From NCBI GenBank assembly GCA_947388185.1, contig CANDQP010000027.1, positions 1 to 33,413 of the forward strand: a stretch of 33,413 nucleotides of DNA, written 5' to 3'. Under the pieces are notes generated by a model that ran no database searches, was not told the DNA's origin, and saw only the letters and a program-made list of their open reading frames with translations. Position numbers and translations under genes: made by a program. Below are positions 17,091-27,218 of this stretch, one piece after another. Origin of the DNA: an uncultured Dorea sp. GTDB taxonomy: Bacteria; Bacillota; Clostridia; Lachnospirales; Lachnospiraceae. Position 1 is the stretch's first letter; the number at the start of each line of letters is the position of its first letter.

Positions 17091-19265
17091 TTAAAATCCG
17101 AATAATCCCGGATCGATAGTCTGCGGCGGCTCCTCCGGTTCCTCCGGTTCTGTGCCTGAGCCTGAACCCTTGGGACCCTGGCTTACTACAAGGCTTACGG
17201 AAGTACCTTCTTCCACACTGTTCCCTACTCCCGGACTGCAGCTGATCACATTGCCTGCCGCCACAGAATCACTATACTGGTAGGATACATTGCCTACGCT
17301 AAGTCCTGCGCTGCTAAGAAGCTGTCTTGCATTCTCCAGGGACGTATCCGTAACCGGAGGCACCTCTACCTTCTCGGCGGGCTTAGGTCCGTTGCTGACC
17401 GAGATCCCAACAGCCGTTCCCGGCGCAACCTTCTTGCCGCCGTCTACGCTCTGTGCATACACCTGTCCTTCCGGAACGTCGTCATTATACTCATACCCCA
17501 CAGAACCCACAACCAATCCCTCGGCAAGGATCGCATTCTGGGCATCCGCATCCATCATACCAAGCAGGTTCGGAACCGTCTTCTTCTCTGTTCCCTTGCT
17601 GACCCGCATCACGATCTCGGTATCTTCTGTCGCCTCCGCATTGGCGGCCGGCGTCGTGCCGATCACATCTCCCTCTGCCACGGAATCACTGTATTCATAC
17701 TGCGGCGTCGCTATCTTCTTGAAGCCTTCCTGCTGCAGCCTGCTCCGGGCATCATCCTCGCTCATTCCGCTGACATCCGGAACCTTGATCTTATTACCAA
17801 CCAGCGCCGAACTCACTACCACATGGATCGTGGTATGCTTCTTCACCTTCTTGCCGGGCTCGGTCTTCTGCTCGCTCACCGTTCCCGCCTCATACTTGTT
17901 AGACTCCTTCTCCTCATCAACCTTGAAGCCCAGACCAAGTTCATTCAGTTCCTTCTCCGCCTCAGCCTTCGTCTTGCCTACCACATTCGGCACCTTGACC
18001 TCGTCGTCCTTCGTCTTCTCATTCTTAAGCGTCGGGCCGAACTTGAATAATCCCGCGGTCTTTCCTATGGTAAATATCACTATAAACAGGATAATAACGA
18101 TCACCACTGCGGTCAGGATCTTCATCACCTTATTCATCCGCGGGTTCACACCGCCCGAGCCATGCCTGGAATCATATTCGTCAAAGTCATCGTCAAAATC
18201 ATCATAATCGCGGTCATAGTCATCATCATAGTCATGATCGTCATACTCATCGTCATACCCGCGATCGTCGTATTCACCGTCGTCATAATCGTCATATTCC
18301 CGGTTCCTGCCGAAATCACGGGAATCATATTCGTCGAATTCATCTTCGTCCTCGTAAGCATCGCCGATGATATCCAGCTCATCACCTCTGATGATCACCG
18401 TATTCGCGTTACGCTGCGGCGGTATCGCCACAAAATCTCCGTCCGGATCCACCAGGGAACGCTTCATATCCTGGATCAGTTCATCCGTGTTCCTGTATCT
18501 TCTCTCGCTGTTCTTCTGCGTACATTTCAAAATAATCTGCTCTAAGCTGTACGGAATATCCGGCACCAGCTCAGACGGAGACATGATCTCCTCCTGCAGA
18601 TGCTTGATCGCCACCGACACCGTAGAATCTCCGTCAAAAGGCACCTGTCCGGTCACCATCTCGAACAAGGTGATACCTACCGAATAGATATCGCTTCTCT
18701 GGTCGCTGAACCCGCCTCTTGCCTGCTCCGGCGACGTGTAATGTACAGATCCCATCGCATTAGAGCTGACCGTATTGGAGGTGGTCGCCTTGGCAATGCC
18801 GAAATCCGTCACCTTCACCTTGCCGTCCTTGGAAATGATAATATTCTGCGGCTTAATATCCCGGTGGATAATATCTGCCGCGTGGGCAACTCCAAGCCCC
18901 GTACACATCTGGATCGCAATACTGATCACTTCCTTGTGCGAGAGCCTCCCCTTCTTCTCTATATATTCCTTCAGCGTAATGCCCTCAACCAGCTCCATTA
19001 CCATGTAATATAAGCCCCGGTCTTCTCCGACGTCATATACGTTCACGATATTAGGATGCATCAATCCGGCCGCCGCCTGGGCCTCTGAACGGAACTTACG
19101 TACAAAATTCTCATCCTCTTTGTATTCCTTCTTGAGAACCTTGATCGCCACATACCGGTTCAGCATACGGTCCTTGCCCTTATAGACGTCCGCCATGCCT
19201 CCTGCGCCGACCTTGCTCAGCACTTCATATCGTTTACCCAGAACTATACCATCTTTTACACTCAT
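17091..19265 (-). CDS. PASTA-domain Ser/Thr protein kinase (PrkC/Stk1 type)
   Basis: N-terminal kinase (GAGGMADVYKGKD, HRDIKPQNIIISKDGKVKVTDFGIAKA), acidic linker, TM segment, four PASTA repeats (KVPNVVGKT, KVPDVSGMS, TVPNLLGMM, EVPPVTDTS). Confidence 0.95.
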   Translation of the reverse strand: MSVKDGIVLGKRYEVLSKVGAGGMADVYKGKDRMLNRYVAIKVLKKEYKEDENFVRKFRSEAQAAAGLMHPNIVNVYDVGEDRGLYYMVMELVEGITLKEYIEKKGRLSHKEVISIAIQMCTGLGVAHAADIIHRDIKPQNIIISKDGKVKVTDFGIAKATTSNTVSSNAMGSVHYTSPEQARGGFSDQRSDIYSVGITLFEMVTGQVPFDGDSTVSVAIKHLQEEIMSPSELVPDIPYSLEQIILKCTQKNSERRYRNTDELIQDMKRSLVDPDGDFVAIPPQRNANTVIIRGDELDIIGDAYEDEDEFDEYDSRDFGRNREYDDYDDGEYDDRGYDDEYDDHDYDDDYDRDYDDFDDDFDEYDSRHGSGGVNPRMNKVMKILTAVVIVIILFIVIFTIGKTAGLFKFGPTLKNEKTKDDEVKVPNVVGKTKAEAEKELNELGLGFKVDEEKESNKYEAGTVSEQKTEPGKKVKKHTTIHVVVSSALVGNKIKVPDVSGMSEDDARSRLQQEGFKKIATPQYEYSDSVAEGDVIGTTPAANAEATEDTEIVMRVSKGTEKKTVPNLLGMMDADAQNAILAEGLVVGSVGYEYNDDVPEGQVYAQSVDGGKKVAPGTAVGISVSNGPKPAEKVEVPPVTDTSLENARQLLSSAGLSVGNVSYQYSDSVAAGNVISCSPGVGNSVEEGTSVSLVVSQGPKGSGSGTEPEEPEEPPQTIDPGLFGF

Positions 19266-20002
19266 ACACTCACCTCATCTGCAAGTGGCTCTGCCATAAC
19301 AACCCCTATGTTATCTCTCCCGCCGTTACTGTTCGCTTTCTCGATCAACATCTGCACCGCTTCCACGATATCACGGGAACCCCTTACAATATCAAACATA
19401 TCTTCATCCTCTACCATATTACTCAGGCCGTCCGTACACATCAGTATCATATCGCCTTTCTTCAGCCGGTACTCATAGATGTCCGCTTCTACTCCTTCTT
19501 TGACTCCGATCGCCCTTGTAATGATGTTCTTATCCGGATGGTTCTTCGCTTCCTCGGCTTTGATCCCGCCAAGCCTAACCATCTCCTCCACGAGAGAATG
19601 GTCCTTGGATATCTGCCGTATCTTCTCATTGATCAGGTAGAGACGGCTGTCTCCCACGTTGGCAAAATACAATGTATTGCCAACAACCGTTGCCACCACC
19701 AATGTCGTCCCCATACCTTCCAGCTTGATGTCCGCCGATGCCGCTTCAATCAGTTTATCATTCGCAATACTGACAACATTGCGCAGAATCTCTTCCGGTT
19801 TGTTCAACGGAGTATTCTCCAGTTCTTCCCGCAGGACTCCTACCGTATATTTGGACGCAAAATCCCCCGCCTTGTGACCACCCATCCCGTCGGCTACCGC
19901 AAGAAGGTTCGGAAACGGCCCGATCGGCTTATCCGTCACATATACATAATCCTGGTTGACCTCACGCTTTCTTCCCACATCAGTCATTGCATATATCTTC
20001 AT
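19262..20002 (-). CDS. Stp1/PrpC-type PP2C protein phosphatase
   Basis: MKIYAMTDVGRKREVNQDYVYV, LLAVADGMGGHKAGDFAS, YFANVGDSRLYLI, MCTDGLSNMV, GGRDNIGVVM. Start at ATG 20002 overlaps the rlmN 3' end; overlaps the kinase ORF by 4 nt. Confidence 0.93.
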   Translation of the reverse strand: MKIYAMTDVGRKREVNQDYVYVTDKPIGPFPNLLAVADGMGGHKAGDFASKYTVGVLREELENTPLNKPEEILRNVVSIANDKLIEAASADIKLEGMGTTLVVATVVGNTLYFANVGDSRLYLINEKIRQISKDHSLVEEMVRLGGIKAEEAKNHPDKNIITRAIGVKEGVEADIYEYRLKKGDMILMCTDGLSNMVEDEDMFDIVRGSRDIVEAVQMLIEKANSNGGRDNIGVVMAEPLADEVSV

Positions 20003-21068
20003 CTGTTTCTCCCTGTTTGCGGCCGTTCTCCCCGGCATAACGTCTGCGGAGCTGACCGCAGGCTCCGTCTATATCAGAGCCTCTTTCCCTTCTTATAGTA
20101 ACATTAATTCCGTTTTTTTCAAGTTTATTTTTGAAATCAAGGGCACTTTCCCTGTCCGGCTTCCTGTAATCCCGCTCCCTGACAGGGTTCACCGGTATAA
20201 GATTCAGGTGACAATTCCGTTTCCTCAGAATGCCTGTAAGCTCTCTGATATCGTCCGGCCGATCGTTCACACCTGATACCAGGCTGTATTCAAATGTAAT
20301 CCTTCTGCCCGTCTCCTGAAAATAATAATCGCACGCCTCAAGCACATCTGTCAATTCGTACTGTCCCGCCACCGGCATCAGTCTCTCCCTCTTCTCCTGG
20401 TTTGAACCGTGAAGAGACAACGCCAGCGTGATCTGCAGCCCTTCCGAAGCCAGCCTCCGCATATTGGGTACGATCCCGCAGGTGGACGCAGTAATATTCC
20501 TCTGACTGATATTCAATCCATACTCGTCGCTCACCATACGGACGAATTTGACAAAATTATCATAATTATCAAGCGGCTCCCCGGTTCCCATCACCACGAT
20601 ATTAGAGATTCGCTCCCCCGATATCGTCTGGATCTGGTAGATCTGCCTTAGCATCTCCGACACAGTAAGGTTCCGCTTAAGCCCGCCGATCGCCGACGCA
20701 CAGAACCTGCAGCCCATACGGCAGCCCGCCTGTGAGGAAATGCATACGGAATTGCCGTATGTATACCGCATCAGAACACTCTCGATCATGTTGCCGTCCT
20801 CAAGTTCAAACAGGAACTTCTCTGTGGGATCCGCCTTAGAAATCTGATGCTCAGCCACCCGCATCCCGGCAATCTTATATTCTCCTTCGAGCCTGTCCCG
20901 CAACTGTCTGGACAGATTCGTCATCCCGGCAAAATCACTGATAAGCTTCACATGCAGCCATTCATAGATCTGCCTGCTTCGAAAGGGCTTCTCGCCCATC
21001 CCAGTGATCTCGTCTTTCAATTCTCTATAATCATAAGAACAGATATCTTTTCTATCCATCACTTTCAT
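19980..21068 (-). CDS. rlmN: 23S rRNA (adenine2503-C2)-methyltransferase
   Basis: Radical SAM CRMGCRFCAS, VMGTGEPLDNYDNFVKF, LALSLHGSN; typical RlmN. Confidence 0.96.
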   Translation of the reverse strand: MKVMDRKDICSYDYRELKDEITGMGEKPFRSRQIYEWLHVKLISDFAGMTNLSRQLRDRLEGEYKIAGMRVAEHQISKADPTEKFLFELEDGNMIESVLMRYTYGNSVCISSQAGCRMGCRFCASAIGGLKRNLTVSEMLRQIYQIQTISGERISNIVVMGTGEPLDNYDNFVKFVRMVSDEYGLNISQRNITASTCGIVPNMRRLASEGLQITLALSLHGSNQEKRERLMPVAGQYELTDVLEACDYYFQETGRRITFEYSLVSGVNDRPDDIRELTGILRKRNCHLNLIPVNPVRERDYRKPDRESALDFKNKLEKNGINVTIRRERGSDIDGACGQLRRRYAGENGRKQGETDEDICND

Positions 21069-21091
21069 CTATGTCCTATTCTGTCTTCCCG

Positions 21092-22411
21092 TCAGTTCCT
21101 GCGGAACATGGCAATATAGAATCCATCTCCGCCGTCTCTGCCCGGGAGCATCTGCTGTTCCCGGATCAGGGTAAATTCCGGGTTCTGCCGTACAAACCAT
21201 CCGGCATTGTCTTCATTCTCTCCCCGATGTATCGTACAGGTACTATAGAGCAGCCTGCCGCCGCTCTTCACATATTCCTTCACTACAGATAATATCTCCC
21301 GCTGAAGCGCTGTCAGCTCCCTCTGCTTCTCCGGCGTCATCTTATATTTCAGATCCGGTTTCCTGCCAAGCACACCAAGCCCGGAGCAGGGAAGATCCGC
21401 AATCACAATGTCTGCTTTCCCGACAGACGCCTCATCAAGGCGGCGCGCATCCATCCGCACCGTCTCAATATTCGAAAGTCCGCTCCGCATAATATTATCC
21501 TGCATGATCTGCACCTTGTAGTCTGTCAGATCCCTGGCCTCCACATGGCCTGTCCCGCGAAGCGCCTCCGCGAGATGAATCGCCTTGCCTCCCGGCGCCG
21601 CACAGACATCTATGATATAATCGCCGGCCTTAACGTCCGCCCAGCCGGCCACCTGCATAGAACTGATATCCTGCACCTGATAATATCCCTTCCGGAAGCT
21701 TGGAAGCTTCATCAGGTAATCCAGGCCGCTAAGATGCAGCGCACAGGGCAGCGCGGTGTCTTCTGACGCACATACCCCTTCCTCCTTCAGAATTCCGACC
21801 AGTTCTTCCCTGAAGATCTTATCCGGATCAAACCGAACCGTCACCGGCTTCTCCTTCAAGAATTCCTCCGCCATCATACACGCAGTCTCTTCATCGTATT
21901 CGTCCATCCACTGTCTGAGAATCCACTCCGGCATGGAATAGCGGATGGATAAACTCAAGAGGCCTTCGTCCCTGGACGGATAAGAAAGATCTGCAAGATT
22001 CCTGCTGATGCTGCGCAGCACGCCATTGACAAATCCCTTGAGATTCCCGAATCCCTTCTTCACCGCCAGCTTCACGGCCTCATTGCAGGCGGCAGAATCA
22101 GGAACACTGTCCATGTACTTCAACTGGTATACCGCACTTCTGATGATCGTTCGGATCACCGGCTTCATCTTCCTGACCTTAACTTTGGAAAACTGGTCAA
22201 TAATATAATCAAGTTCAATCATGCGTTCAAGCGTGCCATCTACCACCCTCGTGATAAACGCACGCTCTTTCTTATCCAAATACTGGTACTGGTCCAGAAC
22301 ATTCTTAAGAGCAATGTGGCTGTACTCACCGTCCCGTGTAATCTGGAGCAATATTTCAAGAATCAGTTCACGCCCGCTTACGGATGCCGCCATACCTCTC
22401 TCCTCCATCAA
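21092..22411 (-). CDS. rsmB: 16S rRNA (cytosine967-C5)-methyltransferase
   Basis: N-terminal NusB-like domain, VQDISSMQVAGWADVKAGDYIIDVCAAPGGKAIHLAE, DLPCSGLGVLGRKPDLKY, LLYSTCTIHRGENE. Confidence 0.95.
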   Translation of the reverse strand: MMEERGMAASVSGRELILEILLQITRDGEYSHIALKNVLDQYQYLDKKERAFITRVVDGTLERMIELDYIIDQFSKVKVRKMKPVIRTIIRSAVYQLKYMDSVPDSAACNEAVKLAVKKGFGNLKGFVNGVLRSISRNLADLSYPSRDEGLLSLSIRYSMPEWILRQWMDEYDEETACMMAEEFLKEKPVTVRFDPDKIFREELVGILKEEGVCASEDTALPCALHLSGLDYLMKLPSFRKGYYQVQDISSMQVAGWADVKAGDYIIDVCAAPGGKAIHLAEALRGTGHVEARDLTDYKVQIMQDNIMRSGLSNIETVRMDARRLDEASVGKADIVIADLPCSGLGVLGRKPDLKYKMTPEKQRELTALQREILSVVKEYVKSGGRLLYSTCTIHRGENEDNAGWFVRQNPEFTLIREQQMLPGRDGGDGFYIAMFRRN

Positions 22412-23106
22412 CGTCTCCGGTTATTCGCGATCATTATGATACGGAGAAGCTGCAAGATGGATGAGATCGCACCGGCAACATAGGTAAGCGCCGCCGCAAA
22501 CAGAACCTTCTTCGTCGCATTCACTTCATCCTCGTAGAGCATCCCGCTCCCGCCCAGGATATGGATCGCACGGCTGGATGCATTAAACTCTACAGGAAGC
22601 GTCACAAGCTGGAAGATAACTGCCAGTGAGAACGCCAGTATACCCAGATTCAAGAATAACAAGGATGAACGGCTGTTAAAAATCAGGCCGATCGCAATCA
22701 AGATCCACGCAATAGAGCTTCCGAAGTTCACGGCCGGAACCAACGCACTCCGAACCTGAAGCGGTACATAGCCCGTATCATGCTGGATCGCATGGCCGCA
22801 CTCATGTGCAGCAACCCCGAGCGCCGCAACGGATGTGGAACCATATGTGGCGTCCGACAGCCGCAGCACCTTGGATCTGGGATCATAGTGGTCCGTCAGA
22901 TTCCCGCCTATATGTTCCACCCGCACATCATAGATCCCGGCACGCCGAAGAATCTGCTCCGCCGCATCTCTCCCGGTAATACCAGAATGATTCCTGACCC
23001 GGGAATATCTATTGAAGGTAGAACGCATCTTAGCCGACGCCAACAGACAGATCGCCAGACCGATCACGACCAGAATATACGTAGGATCATAAAAACCATA
23101 AAACAT
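22408..23106 (-). CDS. Neutral zinc metallopeptidase (YugP-like)
   Basis: HEXXH-type AAHECGHAIQHD, polytopic membrane protein, 232 aa; overlaps rsmB by 4 nt. Confidence 0.88.
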   Translation of the reverse strand: MFYGFYDPTYILVVIGLAICLLASAKMRSTFNRYSRVRNHSGITGRDAAEQILRRAGIYDVRVEHIGGNLTDHYDPRSKVLRLSDATYGSTSVAALGVAAHECGHAIQHDTGYVPLQVRSALVPAVNFGSSIAWILIAIGLIFNSRSSLLFLNLGILAFSLAVIFQLVTLPVEFNASSRAIHILGGSGMLYEDEVNATKKVLFAAALTYVAGAISSILQLLRIIMIANNRRR

Positions 23107-23152
23107 AAATATACGCCTCCCAAACTATATCAATACCACATACAGAGTATTA

Positions 23153-23189
23153 TATATGAAAAACAGGTAAAATACCTGTTTTTCATATA
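23153..23189 (-). terminator. Rho-independent terminator between fmt and the metallopeptidase gene
   Basis: 17-bp perfect inverted repeat TATATGAAAAACAGGTA-AAA-TACCTGTTTTTCATATA; T-rich 3' arm on either strand. Confidence 0.75.
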
Positions 23190-23225
23190 AATTTAACAAT
23201 TCTTAATCTTTTCACCCCAGTTCAC

Positions 23226-23559
23226 GCATGAGCCATCATTCTGCTAAGTTTGTGCTCGCACAAGGACTTTGCAGAATGATGGCTCATGCAGGGAGCGCCG
23301 CTTTATGAGCAAAATTAGCCGCGCTGCGGCGACAAAGCAGCGCTAGCTGCGGTTTTGCGAATGGCGCGGGTGAACGTCCGCATGCCACACAACAGTTATT
23401 CAACTAAGTTTGTGCTCGCACAAGGACTTTGCAGAATGATGGCTCATGCAGGGAGCGCCGCTTTATGAGCAAAATTAGCCGCGCTGCGGCGACAAAGCAG
23501 CGCTAGCTGCGGTTTTGCGAATGGCGCGGGTGAACGTCCGCATGCTACACAACAGTTAT
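23226..23559. repeat. Tandem pair of nearly identical 156 bp structured repeats (period 160 bp)
   Basis: Copies 23244-23399 and 23404-23559 differ at one visible position (CATGCCACAC vs CATGCTACAC). Left arm 23226-23244 and right arm 23271-23289 form a 19-bp perfect inverted repeat; nested TTGTGC-TC-GCACAA, GCCGC-GCT-GCGGC and GCAGC-GCTA-GCTGC hairpins. Confidence 0.95.
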
Positions 23560-24485
23560 GAAAGCACCGTCCCCGCATCTACCTGATACCCTCTGAGGAA
23601 CGCCCCCGCATCCATCCTCTTCTTCCCGGGTATCTGCAAGGATCGCACCTTAAGGCTCCCGCTCCCCGTCTGCACGCAGAATCCGTCCTTCTCCACCCGG
23701 ATCACCGTCCCAGGTTCCCTGCCTTCATCTATATCCGCCACATCCGCTTCCCAGATCTTCATGGTCTTGCCATTCCACTCTGTATAGGCGCTTGGCCATG
23801 GATTCAGCCCCCGGATCAGACACTCAATGGACTTCGCATCCTTGCTCCAGTCAATCCTGCCCATGCCCTTATCAAGCATTCGGGCATACTCCGTCGTGCT
23901 CTCCTGCTGCGGTTCCCGCACAACCGTCCCATCCTTAAGCGCCTCTAACGTCTGAACACAGAGTTCGGCTCCGGCTCCGGCAAGCTTATCATGAAGGCTT
24001 CCGCCAGTCTCCTTCTCATCAAGGACGATCTCTGTCTTCATCAGCATATCACCGGTATCCAGACCTTCATCCATCTGCATCGTCGTCACGCCGGACACCC
24101 TCTCGCCATTGATAACAGCCCACTGGATCGGCGCGGCCCCCCGATACTTCGGCAGCAGGGACGCATGGACATTCACACATCCATAGGGCGTCATCTCAAG
24201 AATCTCCTTCGGAAGGATCTGGCCAAATGCGATGACTACCATTATATCGGCATCGTATTTCCTTAATTCTTCGATACATTCCGGCGCCCTGACCCTCTTA
24301 GGCTGAAACACCGGGATCTGACGCTTAAGAGCAGCCTCCTTCACCGGCGGATACTGCACCTTCTCCCCTCTTCCCTTAGGCTTATCCGGCTGGGTAACTG
24401 CGAGTACGATCTCATGCCCCGCTTCTATCAGGGCCTCGAAGGTTCCCACCGAAAAATCCGGCGTTCCCATGAATATAATCTGCAT
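23556..24485 (-). CDS. fmt: Methionyl-tRNA formyltransferase
   Basis: MQIIFMGTPDFSVGTFEALIEAGHEIVLAVTQPDKPKGRG, NVHASLLPKYRGAAPIQWAVINGE, RGLNPWPSAYTEW. Confidence 0.96.
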   Translation of the reverse strand: MQIIFMGTPDFSVGTFEALIEAGHEIVLAVTQPDKPKGRGEKVQYPPVKEAALKRQIPVFQPKRVRAPECIEELRKYDADIMVVIAFGQILPKEILEMTPYGCVNVHASLLPKYRGAAPIQWAVINGERVSGVTTMQMDEGLDTGDMLMKTEIVLDEKETGGSLHDKLAGAGAELCVQTLEALKDGTVVREPQQESTTEYARMLDKGMGRIDWSKDAKSIECLIRGLNPWPSAYTEWNGKTMKIWEADVADIDEGREPGTVIRVEKDGFCVQTGSGSLKVRSLQIPGKKRMDAGAFLRGYQVDAGTVLS

Positions 24486-24959
24486 CTATTCTTCCTCCTC
24501 ATAATCCACGTCGCGCAGCCCGCCTTCTACCAGATCTACATACATCTTCCCTTCCAGATGGTCGATCTCATGGCAGATTGCCCTTGCAAGAAGCTCCTCG
24601 CCCTCGATCTCGATCACCTCCATATCCTCGGTATAAGTCCTCACCTTCACATAATCCGGCCTGGTCACCGTACCGGCCTTCCCCGGAACACTTAAGCATC
24701 CCTCGTCCCCTGTCTGCTCTCCTGCTGTGCTTAAGATCTCCGGATTGATCAGAACCACCGGACCATCCCCAATATCCACCACCGCAATCCTCTTAAGGAT
24801 CCCGACCTGAGGTGCGGCAAGCCCTACTCCCTGCGCCTCATACATGGTATCCAGCATATCGCTGATGAGGATCCTGTTCCTCAGTGTCATCTTCGTTACT
24901 TCTTTGCATTTCTTCGTGAGTACCTCATCTCCAAGCTCACGGATCTTCCTAATCGCCAT
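24486..24959 (-). CDS. def: Peptide deformylase
   Basis: GVGLAAPQVGILKR, GDEGCLSVPG, AICHEIDHLEGKMYVD. Confidence 0.96.
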   Translation of the reverse strand: MAIRKIRELGDEVLTKKCKEVTKMTLRNRILISDMLDTMYEAQGVGLAAPQVGILKRIAVVDIGDGPVVLINPEILSTAGEQTGDEGCLSVPGKAGTVTRPDYVKVRTYTEDMEVIEIEGEELLARAICHEIDHLEGKMYVDLVEGGLRDVDYEEEE

Positions 24960-24989
24960 AATCTGCTCTCCTCCCGGTCTTAATGATTA

Positions 24990-27218
24990 CTAAAATATAT
25001 TCATTGGATTAAAATCGAATTGAATCCTCATAGTCTTAAATCCTTCATTGATCTCTATATACTGCTCCATCCGGTTCTTCACCTCGATCAGCAGTTTATA
25101 ATCGGCGCCTTTCAGATAAAGCACACGCCGATATACATCATTCACCTTCCCCACATAAGGGCTTGCAGGGCCAACGATCTGAAGCTGCCTGTTCTTATCA
25201 AGGCGCACCACGAAATCCTTCAGATACCTTGCCGCCGTATCAAGCAGCTCCTCCAAAGGCCCGGTCATCAGGACCGCCAGCAATTGTTCCACCGGCGGAT
25301 AGCCCATCAGCTCCCTGTACTTCATCTCGGCATCATAGAATCCCTCATAATCCTGCGCCGCAGCCATCTCAATACTATAATGCTCAGGGCTGTAGGTCTG
25401 TATCACGACCTCCCCCCTGCTCTTCCCGCGTCCGGCGCGCCCCGCCGCCTGGGTCAGCAATTGGAATGTCCTCTCACCTGCGCGGTAATCGTTAGAATAC
25501 AGGGACATATCTGCCGCCAGGATCCCCACCAGTGTCACATTAGGGAAATCATGCCCCTTGACGATCATCTGTGTCCCGATCAGGATATCCGCCTCTTCAC
25601 TGGCAAATGCTTCCAGTATCTTCTCATGTCCGTCCTTCATCCTGGTGGTATCCAGATCCATCCGCAGGATACGTGCGCCTGGAAACTGCCTTGCCGCCAA
25701 CTCCTCAATCTGCTGTGTACCTGCCCGGAAACCGCCGATATACTGCGAACCGCAGGAGGGACAGACCGTAACCTGCGCTTCCTCATGGCCGCAGTAATGA
25801 CAGACCAGCTTCCCGTTCCGATGCGACGACAGCGATACATCGCAATGAGGACATTTTACTACATATCCGCAAGACCTGCAAGAAACAAATCCGGCATACC
25901 CCCGCCGGTTAAGAAAAAGCATGATCTGTTCATGCCTCTCAAGCCTTTCTTCTATCAGGTTTTTCAAGCGGTCGCTGATAATAGAACGATTCCCCGCCTT
26001 CATCTCCTTACGCATATCCACCACATAGACTGCCGGGAGTTCCCCTGCTCCGGCCCGTTTCCTCAATTCAAGGATCTGAAAATCTCCTTTCTTGCAGGCA
26101 TAGAAGGACTCAAGCGACGGCGTCGCAGATCCCAGCACGACACTGGCATTCTCCGTCCCGGCCCTTCTGATGGCCGTCTCTCTGGCATGGTACCGCGGCG
26201 CCTGCTCGCTCTTATAAGAAGTCTCATGTTCCTCGTCGATGACGATCAGCCCCAGACGCGGAAACGGGGTAAACAGCGCGGAACGCGGGCCGATCATCAC
26301 ATCCACCTCACCGGCCTTCACCCGTTCCATCTGATCGTAACGCTCCCCCTGCGACATTCTGGAATTGAGTATGGACACGCGGTCGCCGAACCGTCCGTAG
26401 AATCTCATGACCGTCTGATATGTAAGTGCGATCTCCGGGATCAGGACGATCGCCTGTCTGCCCTCGTCCAGCACTCTTGCGATCATCTCCATATAGACTT
26501 CTGTCTTCCCGCTTCCCGTCACACCATAGACCAGATAGGTCCTCCGGATTCCCTGACTGTAGTCTTCCCAGAAACGATCGATCGCATGCTGCTGTTCCCT
26601 GGTATATTCCGGTATCTCCTCCCTGCGGCTCTTATGCCGGACAGGGTTCCTAAGGACCTGCTCTGATTCCAGGGAGACGATTCCCTGCTCTTCCAGCGCC
26701 CTGACCACTGTCCGGGTCACATTCAGCTTCTTCGTGACAAGCTCATATTCCTGCCTCGGCTCGTCTAAGAGCGCCGCCAGAAGCCTTGCCCTTGCCTTCT
26801 GATTCAGATGCAGATAATGCTCCAGACGCTGCCTCCCAGCCTCCACATCCACACAGAGCCGGATATACCTCTTCTTACGCGCCTTCTCCTGCTTCTTGAT
26901 AGGGATGACCGTCTTAAGCGCCTGTATCATCGTCCCGCCGTAGTAATCCTTCATCCACGCCGCCAGATTCACAAGCCTGGACTCTATCGCAACGCTGTCC
27001 TTCGCAATACACAGGATCTCCTTCATCTTCTCCGCGCTGTACTCCGTGGTCTGGGAAAATCCCACCACATAGCCCTTCGTCTCCCGGTTGCTTCTACCAA
27101 AAGGCACGATCACTTCCATACCAATCTGAAGCACCCCGTCCAGATCAGAAGGGATGCTGTATTGAAATATTTTATCCAGTTTCTCATGCGTAATGTCGAC
27201 AATGATATCAGCGTACAT
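24990..27218 (-). CDS. priA: Primosomal protein N' (replication restart helicase)
   Basis: GVTGSGKTEVYMEMI, IVIDEEHETSYKSEQ, Zn motifs CRSCGYVVKCPHCDVSL...CHYCGH...CPSCGS, LIGTQMIVKGHDFPNVTLVGILAAD. Confidence 0.96.
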   Translation of the reverse strand: MYADIIVDITHEKLDKIFQYSIPSDLDGVLQIGMEVIVPFGRSNRETKGYVVGFSQTTEYSAEKMKEILCIAKDSVAIESRLVNLAAWMKDYYGGTMIQALKTVIPIKKQEKARKKRYIRLCVDVEAGRQRLEHYLHLNQKARARLLAALLDEPRQEYELVTKKLNVTRTVVRALEEQGIVSLESEQVLRNPVRHKSRREEIPEYTREQQHAIDRFWEDYSQGIRRTYLVYGVTGSGKTEVYMEMIARVLDEGRQAIVLIPEIALTYQTVMRFYGRFGDRVSILNSRMSQGERYDQMERVKAGEVDVMIGPRSALFTPFPRLGLIVIDEEHETSYKSEQAPRYHARETAIRRAGTENASVVLGSATPSLESFYACKKGDFQILELRKRAGAGELPAVYVVDMRKEMKAGNRSIISDRLKNLIEERLERHEQIMLFLNRRGYAGFVSCRSCGYVVKCPHCDVSLSSHRNGKLVCHYCGHEEAQVTVCPSCGSQYIGGFRAGTQQIEELAARQFPGARILRMDLDTTRMKDGHEKILEAFASEEADILIGTQMIVKGHDFPNVTLVGILAADMSLYSNDYRAGERTFQLLTQAAGRAGRGKSRGEVVIQTYSPEHYSIEMAAAQDYEGFYDAEMKYRELMGYPPVEQLLAVLMTGPLEELLDTAARYLKDFVVRLDKNRQLQIVGPASPYVGKVNDVYRRVLYLKGADYKLLIEVKNRMEQYIEINEGFKTMRIQFDFNPMNIF

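Noticed and set aside
17290-18207. 305 aa Ser-rich plus-strand ORF
   Set aside because: Antisense to the PASTA region of the kinase.
18146-18385. 79 aa Met/Thr-rich ORF
   Set aside because: Alternative-frame reading of the Asp/Tyr codon repeats in the kinase linker.
23226-23559. Possible CRISPR array
   Set aside because: Repeats are 156 bp, two copies only, with a 4 bp gap and no spacers; not CRISPR-like.
25020-26666. 548 aa plus-strand ORF
   Set aside because: Fully antisense to priA, which has all expected motifs; His/Arg/Leu-rich composition typical of antisense ORFs.
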